A DNA stretch of 64,000 bases from Isoetes taiwanensis (Eukaryota; Streptophyta; Lycopodiopsida; Isoetales; Isoetaceae): positions 684,001 through 748,000 of the forward strand of contig JAJEKV010000137.1 of the NCBI GenBank assembly GCA_021234155.1. The letters run 5' to 3'. The notes below the pieces were generated by a model. The model saw only the letters and a list, made by a program, of their open reading frames with translations. It was not told the origin of the DNA and searched no databases. This document shows positions 44,701 to 56,880 of this stretch, one piece after another; the first letter of the stretch is position 1, and every line of letters starts with the position of its first letter. The position numbers and the translations under genes are program-made.

Positions 44701-45267
44701 CAGGATCAGCAGGGTAATGGGGGACCAGAGAATGAGCAGGGGCCAAACCAGACGGACCAGACGCCCATTAAACACCGGAGAAAAGCCGTAGCCCGAAAGT
44801 CCGGCAGCCAGTACAAGGAGAAGTTGAACGTTGTTGGAGCTTTTGGGAAGAACGCGAGTTCCAGCCGGAGGCAGGAGCGGGTGGATGCCTCCCGGCCCCG
44901 TCCAGTTGTTGGGGCCAAGACGATACCACGACAAAGGGGCCCGACTCCCAACCCTGCTCCACAAAGGAAGCCCCACCGGTTCAGACCCGATACCGTGGCC
45001 TTACGGGAGATCCGTAAGTTCCAGAAGTCCACGCAACTTCTGATACGGAAGCTGTCTTTTCAAAGGTTAGTTCGGAAGATAGCCCAAGAATTTAAAACCG
45101 ACCTCCGCTTCCAGACTTTTGCCATTCTAGCACTTCAAGAGGCTGCAGAAGCCTACTTGGTGGCACTTTTTGGTGATGCAAATATTTGCGCTATCCACGC
45201 AAAGAGAGTCACTATAATGCCAAAGGATTTGGCCCTGGCCCGCAGGATTCGGGGAGAGCGTCCTTAG
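44701..45267 (+). CDS. ORF1 of copy 2, 5'-truncated, histone H3 domain intact
   Basis: The frame is open from 44701 (QDQQGNGG, the remnant of the octad repeat) to the TAG at 45267, 188 codons. The N-terminal domain is lost and no proper start remains. A basic linker ([17 protein letters not shown], then [18 protein letters not shown]) precedes the H3 core ([69 protein letters not shown]). Relative to copy 1 I count about 49 silent-only and 20 replacement codons over 100, which implies past purifying selection. Position 41 is Phe here and Tyr in copy 1; position 90 is Leu in both. Confidence 0.9.
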   Translation, partial: QDQQGNGGPENEQGPNQTDQTPIKHRRKAVARKSGSQYKEKLNVVGAFGKNASSSRRQERVDASRPRPVVGAKTIPRQRGPTPNPAPQRKPHRFRPDTVALREIRKFQKSTQLLIRKLSFQRLVRKIAQEFKTDLRFQTFAILALQEAAEAYLVALFGDANICAIHAKRVTIMPKDLALARRIRGERP

Positions 45268-45470
45268 TGGGTCTTAACGATGTATGCGTTGTAAATATTT
45301 TTGTTATATTAAATAAAAATCTATATTTTTGTCCTTGTATTATGTACGAAAATGCTGACGTCAACATAAATAAATCACTTTAATAAATAAAAGGTGTTAA
45401 AAGGATCTCTAAGGTTCATTTTCATTTGTCTATATCTGTTTGTCTTCCTCCCTCCTCTCTTCCAGCGCCC
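45268..45470 (+). other. Spacer between ORF1 and ORF2 of copy 2
   Basis: AT-rich, with AATAAA at several places (45312, 45369, 45384), then a pyrimidine tract ending CTCTTCCAG six bases before the ORF2 ATG. Confidence 0.45.
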
Positions 45471-46870
45471 ATGGCTGCCATCGATCTACTTGCATGGTAC
45501 CAGGATGGAGAGCATTGGGATCCACAGGTGCCCTTTGACCTTTTACAGCCCTTTCTATGCCAGCGCCTCGACCTCATCTCTAATATGCAACGACACCCAG
45601 ATTATGCCGGATTCCTACAGTTTTACACAGAGGAAATGCTTCCTCTGTGTACTCCTTTTGGGGAACCTCCCCAGTTGTATCTAGAACGGGATGTAGTCCG
45701 AGATATGCTAGGGGGTGACACCCACGCATATGATGTGCTGAAGGGCAAGCTCAGGTGGGGTAAACAGCTGCCAGTTGTTCAGCACCAGGGGCGACAATAT
45801 CTTGAAGTTGCCTTTACCCTAGCCATCCTCATGGATCAGTATGTTGAGGATGAGACATTGCCGGCAGAGAAAGACAAACTTCCCGAGTCTTCCGAGGAGG
45901 AAGAGGATGAGCACATAGGTATGGGTGACTTCGCCGTTGGAAGCAGTTGGCAGAGGAGATGCCATCACGTCGGGAACAAGCTGCATGCTTGTCTGGGCTA
46001 GACGCCCTCCCAGTTGTGTATCACCAAGGGCAAGAGTATCTTCTCTTGGATGATATCATCTGGACATATCACATGGTGGCCGGGTTTAAGCGCCGACGCA
46101 AGGACCATGTACTCTATGCGTTAGCGGAGTACTGTATGGATGATTTCATCGACTTTACTCCTATTGACCTTCCCCAGGAGGTACAGCAGCTACTCCAATT
46201 CCATCAGGAGACCATAGAGCCAGCCGAAACTTTGTTACGGCTGCGGGAACTGGTGATGCAGGACCCGCCATCTCAGCCTTTACCGGATGCCTTTACAGCT
46301 ATGGGGCCTCATGTCCCAAATATTAATATGGTCGAAGTTCCCTCTGGTTCGGATGAGGAGGGAGAGGATCTATACCATAATCCTGCTCACTTGAAGGAAG
46401 AGCAGGAGGAACTCAAGGAAGAAGAAGTTCCTATGGACTTGGATAAGGAAGTTGCGACGTCAGAGACCCCGCAAGGGAAGGTATTGGGGAATCACCTCAC
46501 CCGCTTCTTCTTGTCAGCTTTTCGCCAGGGGCAAGTCCTTTTTGTAGCTCGGGACTTAGGGCCAGAGGCCGAGGTTTCATGGTGGACCCTCCGTGCTCTT
46601 TCCACATTGGCAGGGCACAAGAAGCTTCCCTATCGTACGCTTACTTACGTACTCGTTCGACGGGATCTTGCCCTGACTGCATTGGGGCAGGATATTGCAC
46701 CCTGGATGAGTATGAAACTCCTTACGGCGGCCCCATTAGCTGTCGCCTATCCGCCAGAGGTTGCTTCCATTGCAGCTGCCACAGTAGACCCAGGGGTGAC
46801 TTTGTTACGTCATCGACCGCCGCCACCACCTCCCCAGCCTATGGACGAAGAGGAGAAACCTAGTTCTTAG
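45471..46870 (+). pseudogene. ORF2 of copy 2, one frameshift
   Basis: Start ATG at 45471 (MAAIDLLAWYQDGEHWDP). The frame runs to about 45935, where one base is missing, and continues in the next frame to 46870. This is the best view of the full protein, about 466 codons. It has a mixed N-terminal domain (VRDMLGGDTHAYDVLKGKL, FTLAILMDQYVEDE), an acidic hinge (SSEEEEDEH), a middle block (LYALAEYCMDDFIDFTPIDL), a second acidic stretch (KEEQEELKEEEVPMDLDKE), the GNHLTRFFLSAFRQGQVLF block, and a Pro-rich then acidic end (PPPPPPQPMDEEEKPSS). No family recognised. Confidence 0.85.
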
Positions 46871-47065
46871 AAATTCTTATTACACATCTCGTATTACGTA
46901 TAGTTGTAAATTTTGATTTGGCATTTTTCTTAGCCATTCTATAATATATGTGCCATTTTCTTGTGAATTTATGATTATTGTATTGATGAATACAATTAAA
47001 TTGTTTTTTTCCCATGATACTTCCTTGTATCTATTAGCCTTTAGAGTATAGGAAATTGTTCCACA
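46871..47065 (+). other. Spacer between ORF2 and ORF3 of copy 2
   Basis: AT-rich and alignable with 9197-9388. Confidence 0.4.
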
Positions 47066-47554
47066 TTGTATATTTATTCCTACCGTCTTGCAGACGAGGA
47101 ACTCGCAGAATACGAGGAAAGAATCATCAACGAAATAAGAAGGGACGATCCAGGGCCTCCCTACCAAGACTACGGCCAACGATATGGGGAGTACCCGGAG
47201 CGGGACGATGATTATGAGGTAGGGGAAACTGCAGAAGAAGGAGAGCTCTATGATCCAGCTAAGGGCTTGGAAGTAGTTAACATTCTCAGAGAACGGGCCT
47301 TTGAGGACTTACAACAAACTCTTCGTCGAACATGGGATTACTGGGATATGACGAGGCATGAAGCTTTTGCTGATGCCAACGATCACTTGTGGCAGATTTT
47401 CTATGCGCTAAGAAGGCTCTTTAATCTCCTTATCATTAGCCCCACCCTAGACTACCAACCTGTTATCATCCAGGCCTGGGCTCGCTACAAGCTAGTCAGA
47501 GCTGTACGCGAGAGCGTTCGCTACTCTATCTTGTACCCTTTTGCGCAGCCCTAG
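47066..47554 (+). CDS. ORF3 of copy 2, no ATG at the conserved start
   Basis: Open for 162 codons and collinear with 9389-9880 (DEELAEYEERIINEIRRDD, YDPAKGLEVVNILRERAFE, YWDMTRHEAFADANDHLWQI, YSILYPFAQP). The codon at the copy 1 start is TTG, and no in-frame ATG precedes it nearby. A conserved CCTACCGTCTTGCAG (ending 47093) could be a splice acceptor feeding this frame, or the start may simply be lost. Function unknown. Confidence 0.75.
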   Translation: MYIYSYRLADEELAEYEERIINEIRRDDPGPPYQDYGQRYGEYPERDDDYEVGETAEEGELYDPAKGLEVVNILRERAFEDLQQTLRRTWDYWDMTRHEAFADANDHLWQIFYALRRLFNLLIISPTLDYQPVIIQAWARYKLVRAVRESVRYSILYPFAQP

Positions 47555-47810
47555 GCCCGGTCCCCTCAGTTTTGTTTTCTACGTTATGTGTGAGTTAAAG
47601 AATTCTCCAATGTATAATATCTATCTCTGTATTATATCACTTTAAGTTTTGTCACTACCAGTGTAATGATCTCTAATGTAACGACTGTTCTCACTTATAA
47701 TAAAGATCTTTTCTATTGTACTCTTCTATTTACTCTCTCTCTCTAAATACTATCCCAAATGATTTTCTTTGTGAGACTTGATGTCACTATAATTCTCCTT
47801 ATACCTTTTT
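47555..47810 (+). other. Spacer between ORF3 and gag of copy 2
   Basis: AT-rich, with TAATAAAGATC near 47698. No ORF. Confidence 0.4.
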
Positions 47811-49010
47811 ATGCTCAATATAGACGGTGCACGCAACGCCGCCTGGCAGACGCCCTCGAATGCCAGTAGACTAACACCTGAGCAGGAACTTATGTTGATG
47901 AAGAGGCAATTAGTCGAGTTACAAACTTATGTTGAATGCCAACCCATCGCAACATGTACAGGAGGATGGACCGGATTTACCTCCGTTACCGCCAAGCCCA
48001 CCACCACAGCAGCCACTTGCACCTGAACCAGGCCCTGTGCCCGCACACAGGAGGCACCATTCTAAACGTCGTCGAAGTTCCTCAAGGGATAGTGCCACAT
48101 CCTCACAATCAGCCACTTCTGTGTCCTCTGCGTCGTCTGTGTCATCGGGTGACCATGCAAAGCGCCGGGACAAGGAGTACCGTAAGACGGTTGACACGGC
48201 CATAACCAGTATATGGAAGAATAGGAAACTGGCCCAGTTTGATGGGAAATCGAGAGGCGGGCTGAATGCAGAGTCCTGGTTGGACGAGATGAAGGAGTTT
48301 GGAAAATCCTATGGCATGACAGAAAAGGATACAGGGAAGGTTGCCACCGCTAACCTTACAGGAGCTGCTCGTATTTGGTGGAAGGGCTATGCTCGAGCCA
48401 AGCATCTGGACAGAAGCAGGTGCAAGTTCAAAAAGTTTGCCAAAGCTTTTAAGTCGCATTATGTGCCCCGCGGCGCACAAAATGCCAACAGATTCGAACT
48501 TTCTACAGTTGGAGCAGAAGGGGTATGTCGAGTTCAGGCCTACAATCGATGAATTCATGCGCTTGAGGTCAGACGCGCTGTGAATGAATGAAAAAAGGGC
48601 CGTTGGGGGCTATATTGAAGGGTTGGCCCCATCAATTAAACGAATGGTTAAGGCCATAGACCCGAAATCAGTTGTTGAGGCTGAGGCTAAGGCATTGAGC
48701 CTTGAAGAGGACGCACCACGAAATCAGTACCAGCGCCCCGCTTCGTACTCGCAGCCACGCCCGTACACACCTTATAAGGGCCGTTCACCGAGTCCGGGGC
48801 CCTCCCAGCAGAACTCCAACGGCCGCCAGGAAAAGAAAGTCACCTTCAACATGCCCGATAAACCGAATAATGTCGGTAAGGAAGTTCGGAACCTCTTACA
48901 GTCTATTCCTAAAGAGGCCCGAGAACAGCTATGCAGAGATAAGGCATGTTACGTGTGTATATGCCCCGCACTTCATGCAATTGCCTTTATGTCACACGAC
49001 GACGCCTAAA
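47811..49010 (+). pseudogene. gag of copy 2, broken
   Basis: Start ATG 47811 (MLNIDGARNAAWQTPSNASR). One base is missing near 47932. The frame then continues through the Ser-rich region and capsid (WLDEMKEFGKSYGMTEKD, TGAARIWWKGYARAKHL) to about 48470. From there small indels multiply. The zinc knuckle near 48950-48990 is damaged. Copy 2 has Trp where copy 1 has a stop. Confidence 0.85.
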
Positions 49011-52000
49011 TGGCCATGGCTGACCTCGATTGGGACGATCTCGAAGTCTACACTACCGTCCGAGGAGGAGGCTCCCCGAATATATTCACGGTGCGTCCTC
49101 ATATCCTTGCGCTATAGAAATCGGCAATGCCGAAAAGTCACCAAGATTTCCACTATAGGTCAAGTAGACAGTAAGCCTTTCATAATTCTTATGGACACGG
49201 GAAGTACGCATGATTTTGCTTCTCCTAGAATGGCCCAGGTATTGCAGCTTGAGACTTTAAGATCCCGACCGAAACCTGTCACGTTGGCCAGTGGAAAAAT
49301 CAGACATACTCATGGCCGTCGCATTAACCTTAAAATGCAGCTGCCGGGTGCACCAGTTGCATTGGGTGCCGAGTTAATGGACATTGGCAAATATGATTTG
49401 ATTGTGGGTATGGAATTCTTGGCATAAAAGCCAATATCGTACTTGTGAAGGGAGGTTATATGCTAGCGCTGACTAATGGAGCCAGCGTAACTAATAAAGG
49501 TGATCCTTAAACCCCATTATGCTGATCCTATATCCATCAGCCCGGTTAAGATAAGGCTATCTGTAAGGATAAGCTACTTTGCGTCATCGGACTTTACCTC
49601 AGATTAGTCGGTTGCTAAGCGAAACAAGTAGTTGATGCCTTGGTGTTACTGATCTTCTTAGGGGTGAGTATGATCTCTTTCCGGAGATCGGAAGCCTCAC
49701 TCCTTAGGAGGGGTGGAATGTGAGATAGCTTTGGAACACGGTACTAAGCCTACCGATGGAGCCCCATCTGGTATAAGGCCCCACAGATTGGCGAGCTTAG
49801 AAGCAACTTGAACTATTAAACCTAGGCTTCATTAGGCCCTAGTGTGTTTACTTTTGGCTCCTATCCTTTGTTAAGAAGAAGAAGGATGTTTCCCTAAGGA
49901 TGTGTATTGATTATAAACGGCTTATTGGCATACCATCAGAATACGACTGTAGCACCTAAGTGAAGCGACCTTATGGACCTTGATTGCAAGGGGCCATTCT
50001 TCCTCAAGATTGATTTCACGCTTTCCGGATAACCATCGAGATAAGAATGGGAGGACATTCATAAATCTGCCTTTCGCACTAGATATAGGCATTATAGGTT
50101 CACCGGGTTATGCCTTTACGATTAACTAATGCCCCACAACTTTTATCGCGGTTAATGAGCGATGTCTTCAGGCAATACTTGGATGATTTTGTTGTTATTT
50201 TCTTTGTGACATTCTCATCTATAGTAAGACCACGGAGGGGCATGAGAAACATCTTGGTTGGCCTACAAAAGCTAAAGGCGTCATCAACTCTTTGCCTAGT
50301 TCTCTAAGTGCAAGTTTTCTGCGGCTAGGGGTAGTTATTTGGGACATGTCATTTCAGCCCGGAGGGAATTACTTTCACGGGGATCCGGCAAAATAAGCTG
50401 ATGAAAAGGATTGGTATTCGGAGTAATGTTTGAGGAGGTCAGAAGTTTCTTAGGGTTAGCGAGGATATTACTCGAAAATTTGTTAAGGATTTGCGAGGAT
50501 GCGGCTCCTCTTCTTGATCTTACAAACATGAGAAGGTGAAAGTGGATTGAGCATTGGAAAGCAAAAGTCCGGGAAAGTTTTCGAGAAGCTTAAGGATGCC
50601 TTAGCATTAGAAGCACCGGTCCTCACATTGCTAGATCACGAAAGGACCAAACTGGTAACTTAGCGGATGCAGGTAGGAATTACTTCAGAGTCACGTCACG
50701 GGGAGGGAGGTTATTACTATGATTCAAAGAAAATATGAAGCAGGGCTGAACAGCGTCACCCTACCCATGACCCGAGGTTGTTGGCGGATTGTCCGGGTGC
50801 TACTGCATTATATGGAGACACTGCAACTTCTTGGTAGAAGATTTCAACGATACGGATCATGAGTCTCAAAGTTGTATCTATCCATGGCCGAATCTCGATC
50901 TCGCGTCGGAGAAGATGGATGGAATTTCTGGAAGGAGTATGATTTTGAGATTGTGTATATAAGCACGAGGAAGCTAGCGTGGATTTCTTGGGATCACGTT
51001 ATCCACGCCATCCCTTGGTCACGAACCCATTGTAATGCAATTTCCACACTCACTAGTGAGTTTGGGAAGCAGAATAAAGCAGACCTTGGCCCGCGGTCGG
51101 GTTAAGAGTGATGTTTGGGATAGTTTGGCTGGAGAGCGCGCACAAATAAAGAGCGGGCTGAGCTTCAGTTCATATAAGAAAGAAGAGGGCAATTTGTTAT
51201 ATTTACAAGGATAAATGCATTATGTACACGAGACGAGGATAAATAGCTAATTCTCCCATGACAACGCTGTGACCCTATAGTACGGACATCGCGAGGTTTT
51301 ATGAAGACCTACTTCAAGATCCTCCGGTTATTTACGGCCTTCTATGAAGAAGGACATTGCTAGGTATATTAAGCGATTAATAGGGTATTATTAAAACAGC
51401 GTAAACAAAAGGCGAGCAATTGGGATTCGGAGAGTTGCAACCTCTGGATGTGCCTTTAGCGCTAAGTGGAAGTGATAACCATGGATTTCATTGTGGGCCT
51501 TCCGCGTACTCTCGGTGGATATGGCGCGTGATGGTAGTGGTCGATAAAATTGTCGAAAATGCTCATTCTTGCCATGGTACTTGCACTGGTCACGCTTTTG
51601 GGCTTTGCTATTACCGCTAAGGAGATCTTGATTACATGGAATCGCAGCGAGTTATTATTGTATCCAGATAGGGATCCCCAGATGTAAAATTCATTTTGGA
51701 GGAAAGGTTTCTTTACGCACCATCCAGACCAAACTTGCCATGATGCGGCATATCATCCTCCAGACGGATGGTGTTCGGTGTAAGCGTTACCAATGCGTAT
51801 TATAGAGGATATGCTACGGATTATATTATTGGAGTAAGCAATCCTGGTAGGTGACTATATCTATATAAATTGAGGAATTTTGCCTATAGCGATGTAAAGC
51901 GAGGAATCTTCAGTCTCCCCTTCATGATAAATTATGGTTATCAGTACTTTACTCGAACACATAAAGGAGTGGAGTTTCCCAACAACTCCTCTTGAAATGC

Positions 52001-52560
52001 AAACTTTGGTTGAAGAAGTTAAGTGAGTACTTGTTGGTACACTTATGATGCGTCACAAGAGTGTACTTGAATAAACCTGAGAACCCCGCGAATCTTCCAA
52101 GTCGGCCGAATCGAGTTTGGCTTAAGATTAAGGTAAAAGCGGGCCAAACTTAAGATTGATAAGCTGCGAAATTTGGCACCCGGATGGGCTGGAGCCATTC
52201 AAAATCATTGAGCGTGTTGGAGAGAGCAGGCATATAAGCTTGGATTTTAAACGAAAGATCCACAAGGTCTTTCCGTGTAAGGTCTTACGAGAAGCAACAC
52301 ACTGATCCGAGGAGGAGGTTTTTGGATGCTACAGCACTACTAGAAATGGCGGAAAACGAAATTTGGAGATAGTGCACGAAGCTCTTCTTGATCGGCTTAT
52401 AAACAGCCGGAGGACTCAAATGTTGCAATACTTGGTTAAGTGGAAACACTTACTTACCCGGTTGAGGGGTCTGTGCCGTACTATCCGGACTTCATCAGGG
52501 AATCTCAAGAGCCGCGCACATGTCAGCAGAATACTATCAACCGCTGTGCGGTAAAGCTTA
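49011..52560 (+). pseudogene. pol of copy 2, densely disrupted
   Basis: Protease is legible ([20 protein letters not shown], 49183-49240), as are RT blocks ([15 protein letters not shown] near 50162-50205), RNase H/integrase joins (HCNAISTLTSEFGKQ near 51029) and a chromodomain trace (MLQYLVKWKHL near 52420). Between them frames change every few tens of bases. It cannot encode protein. Confidence 0.82.
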
Positions 52561-53197
52561 CGGGAAGCTTGATTGCCAAGAGTAGCGCTCTAGAGGGGGT
52601 AAGATGCATCATAGTAATAATAGTTCACCAGATGATGAGATCACCTGCTGTATTTCTCTGGGGCGTGAATATATAGATGTTGACATGACCACGAATTGTA
52701 CGGAGAGCATGTAGTTCATAGGCAGCGTTCATCTCGGCTATAATGGGAACTTGACCATTCATATGCGCTTGATGAATTGCAAACTATAGACATGATAGGT
52801 TCCATGTAAGATAGGGTTTTCTTTTTATTATGAGGGTGGTCCCTTCAACCACAATCTATTTATATTATTTATATATCGCGATATATTGGCGTAATGCGGG
52901 GGCCGATGGCGATTCATTGACCTACCCATATGGAGGGTTGCTGATGGCGGAAGCTTTACTAGTTTATTTTGCATGCACGTCTTGTCCTTTTATTTACTCA
53001 CGATGTTAATATTGGACTTGGTCTTGAACTTTGCTTCTCATGTCAGCGGTGAAATGCACCTCGGTGCTTAAAACATTTCAAACTTTAAAGTTTTAATGTA
53101 TTACCTTAGGAAATAAGGAACTACCTTCCTTCATAATGTAATTTCTATTGTTGTATCTAGCAATCTTTGAGAAATGACATTATTTACGGAGGGAGAA
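52561..53197 (+). other. 3' untranslated region of copy 2
   Basis: Alignable with 14880-15522, ending in the purine tract GGAGGGAGAA just before the LTR. Confidence 0.65.
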
Positions 53198-54814
53198 TGT
53201 GGCGTTCCATGTATTTGCTCACGGGATACGTACTGTGTATCGCGACACGTCACCGATAAAGATGCATACCATGGGGTATTATCTTGATCTAGGGGTTGAC
53301 CTAAAAGGGATGCTAAATTAATCATTAAAGGATAATTATCCAACTAATTAAATTGGACTAATTGGTACATTTAGGAGAAGCGCCACACGGCCCTAACTTG
53401 ATTAGCGGCATAAGAATTCAATTTGGGTCATCAACCCGGCCCCTTCCCTAATCCGACCCCCTAATCGACCCGGGAGGCGGCATTTCTTTGGCGCTTAATG
53501 CAGTGTCCCAATTCTGGCGTCGATTTCTTTGGCCTTAAGTCGAGAAGATAGATTCTGAAGCGATAATGGATCTAGCGAGAACTTCGAGGTGGGTGGGTTA
53601 GTATAGCTTGGTGCTTCTAGAGTAAAAAACATACAATTTGGTACTTGTTGTGTTCATTTGCTTGTTTCTCTGTGCTTTTACTTGTAGGAACTAACCCTTG
53701 ATTGCAAAGGTGAGTTCTCTTTATCTCGGTCGGTCTTACTCTTAAGGATGGATTGATAGTTCTTTGCATAGTATTACTGCGGGAAATGGGGGTGGGGGGG
53801 AGGGTAGAGACCTGTGAGCCACATGTGTTTAGTAGTATGCTCCTAGGTTGATCCCACATTTCCCATTGGTTTGCGGCTTTGTGTACAAGAGACCCTTAAG
53901 TGCGTAGATCTTTATGGAATGGCTTAGCGCAGAGAAGCTTGAGTGGTGAAGTGGAGTGGTCTTGCATGAACATAAGGCTCACGAGACTCCTGAGTGGGCT
54001 AGGCCTGATGGCAGGTCCCGCGTGGGGGCAGTAATAGATGCGACCTTGCTCCACACAGGTGTAGAGGTGGCTGGGCCGTATGGGGCATCATGCACTTTGA
54101 GTAGATTTAGGGTGAGTAAGAGTGGGAATGCGGATCGCGAGGAGGTGCGTGATGCGGCGCGTATTCTCTAAACTGCCATGGGAACCGCGATGCACAGGAA
54201 GGGGACACTTCCGCGACCTGCCTCATCCGGACTAGGGCTTCTTCGCAGACCTGGAGGCTTTCGAGGTGATACCTTGAGTGCGCGTCTCAGGAGGAAGGCT
54301 ATAAGCGAAGCCATACGTGAATCGACCCATCACCAAAGTGTGCCGCGGGAGAGCGGATGGAGTGGACAACCCTAGCCAGCGTTCTATACCAGCCAGCGCT
54401 AGGTTGGTTATACCTGCAATGCGCTGATCTCTTGAGGCCAGAGCGTCGATCCATCCTCACATGAGTGCGAGGCAGGGGGTAGTCCACGGGGTTTTGGGGA
54501 GGTGTTTCCTTAGGATTAGATGCATCTTCTTTGCGTTAGTACTTGGATGGATATTGCCACCCTTTGTGACGTTGGCTCTCTCGTTGCTAACGTATTGTGC
54601 TAACCTTGTATTTCATGCTTTTCGTGACTTAGGAGTCCCGGTATTGAAGGCGTGGGCGAATGACCCCTACGTAGTCGCTTACTTTCGGCATCTTTTCTAT
54701 AGATGGCGGGATGAGCGGAAGAGCCACAGCTCGCCGGCAGGATGTTGTTAAGCATGGGGGAAAATTCCCCATATGTATCTGACCGAGTCGCCATTACATA
54801 TTGAGGAAGCGTCA
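53198..54814 (+). repeat. 3' LTR of copy 2
   Basis: Starts TGTGGCGTTCC, one base different from the family end. It shares blocks with the copy 1 LTR (GGGCCGTATGGGGCA, GTACTTTGAGTAGATTTAGG-like, GCGGATGGAGTGGACAACCC) and ends GAAGCGTCA. Many small indels are present. Confidence 0.85.
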
Positions 54815-54820
54815 GGGGTT

Positions 54821-55700
54821 TGTGTCTTTACTCCCAATTCTTCTATGAAGAAGTTTTTGTACCGGCTCTACACGGTTCCAAAGTCTTTGCCCAGGTAATG
54901 TGGGGTCCCCAATCACGCCCTCCATCTGATCTTGTTGCACTAATGTTTTAAACAATATTTTTCTTCATCCCCAATCGTAGGTTCAGCTTACTGGCATTTA
55001 CGCAATATCCCCTTATAATGCCTTCTTGCCTCCGAGGAGATCCGTTTCTTTTTACACATTCTTTCCACCTTTAGTAATTTGTGTGGTGAGATTCTAATCC
55101 CCAAGTATTTATAGCAATCACATAATTTTTCATCTTGCCTTCACAAGTCACGGCTTGTTCAGCGTCTTGGTAGACCAATATCTTGGTTTTAGAAAGGAAT
55201 TTCACTTTTCATTCCCTTTTTTAGCGAGCAGGTCGAGATTTATAGCAAGTGTTCTTACAATCCTTACGGTGTTTACGCCTTAATAGAACTACATCATCGC
55301 ATAGAGTAGAAGTTGTATCACATATTCACCCGGTCAGTGCACGCTAACCCATTTTGTTGCAGCCAACATTCCAACCATCGATGTACAATCAAAGGGTGGG
55401 CGATAATGGGCAGCCTTGCCTCACTCAATCGTGCTGGATTTCGGCATTTACATTACCGGCAATTTTTTAGAACCTCTTCATATAGTTTAGCTTCACTCCT
55501 CACGGTGGCGGAACCTAGGATTCTTCCATTCTCTTTCCCAAACCATTTAGTGGCATGATGTCAAGGCTTTTGAAATCTACAAGAAGCTAGAATACAGCAT
55601 TTTCAGGGTATATAGCACCTATCAAGACTCTTAGTGTCAGCGCGCTGGTCCAATGTGTTATACCTTCAACGCCGAAAGCGACTTGACATAAGAGGTGGAG
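54821..55700 (-). pseudogene. LINE ORF2, part right of chromovirus copy 2
   Basis: On minus: RT boxes VRQGCPLSPTL (near 55395-55440) and YADDVVLLRR (near 55280-55310), then sequence running to KTQTP at the insertion point, continued at 43944 by YPIMLAEAALLPLQMEAL. Frames are broken. This confirms that copy 2 landed inside a LINE. Confidence 0.75.
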
Positions 55701-56880
55701 TGAGGAGAGATTTCATTTTGTGGATTCCCAACCATTACGAAGGGCATAAATTGTGAGTGAAGGTAGATTTGGATTGGTGTTTTGTTGATAGGGGAGGAGG
55801 GTTAGGATAAGTTTACATTTGTGCTTCTAACCCATATGAAGGGCATAGAATTGTTAGAATATTCCAATATTAATTTGATCCCAGGTTTTCTCCACCAGAA
55901 GGGAGCTTTGATCTTGCCTACATGTAAAAGGGAGGGTACTTTATCTTTGCAATGTATTTGTTTATACCATAGATGTTCTCTTCCGGGTTGTTTTCTTGTG
56001 CTTTACCTACATGGCGTCATGTTTACGCTTCACCTTAGGATGCCTAAGCTTTTCTAGTTTTCCTTTAACACTCATTTCTAAGGCATGGTCCCAACTTGTA
56101 GGTTCTACTTGCGCTTTGGATTATTGCCATACATGCCAAATCTGATCCTGGAAATCATGTTTCTATCTTTTTGGTTAAGGGCTTATTTCTGATTCACATC
56201 TATTTCTAGGTGCTCTAGCTACCTTTATACAAGCTTATCGCAGTGTAAGAGTGTTTGCACTACTTACCTATGAGGAACTTGCAACACAAATAGAGCTAGC
56301 CATATTTCTGCAAGAGGACCAAAAACATCTCTTGAAGGAGTCACACAATACCTTGCTACCAGGAAATACATGAGAATGATAGGTTTTGAAACAAATTGTA
56401 ATAATAATTGTAGCAAAAATTTTGGCTTTATAAACAACTATGCCTTGGTTTTACCCTCTAGCCCATGCATGTAGTGAAAAAGGCCTCCACTTTGAGATTT
56501 TGAAGCGGAATAATAAGCATATTTCATGATCACGCACCCTAACCACACCCAGAAAATAAGATAACACCAACTTGTTTTTGTGAACCCGATCTCATATTCA
56601 TTTAACATGCTTCCAAACTTAGGGCTGCGGGATTTAGTGTTTCATACTGATTCATTTCTCCTCTAGCGTGATTAAAGGGTGTAAACGGATTAGTTGAAAA
56701 ATAAATCATTTGTTGAAGGTATAGCACTCTAGAGAATTTAAGCAGTTAATTAAAACCAAAATTTGTTTTGGCTTGATCAGGCCATGGTCTTCATGAATCT
56801 TGCACGAATCTCGAGAAAAACAAATGGGATCCTCCACATTAATAATGAAGGCCCTTAAGAAATCAACAAGCTTAATAAAA
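55701..56880. other. Helitron 2 interior, nothing recognised
   Basis: AT-rich sequence with only short, unsupported frames. Confidence 0.4.

Larger units (their letters stand above)
43950..54814 (+). mobile_element. Histone-bearing chromovirus copy 2, rearranged and decayed
   Basis: Starts TGTGACGTTCC and ends GAAGCGTCA, with target duplication GGGTT (43945-43949 and 54816-54820). The 5' LTR is cut short near 44360, then an inverted RNase H/integrase piece occurs. The sense internal region follows from inside ORF1: H3, ORF2, ORF3, gag, pol, 3' LTR. The same gene order as copy 1, with clearly diverged sequence, shows that H3, ORF2 and ORF3 are ancestral to the family. The part up to about 48470 is well preserved. 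Beyond that, small indels occur every few tens of bases. Confidence 0.9.
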
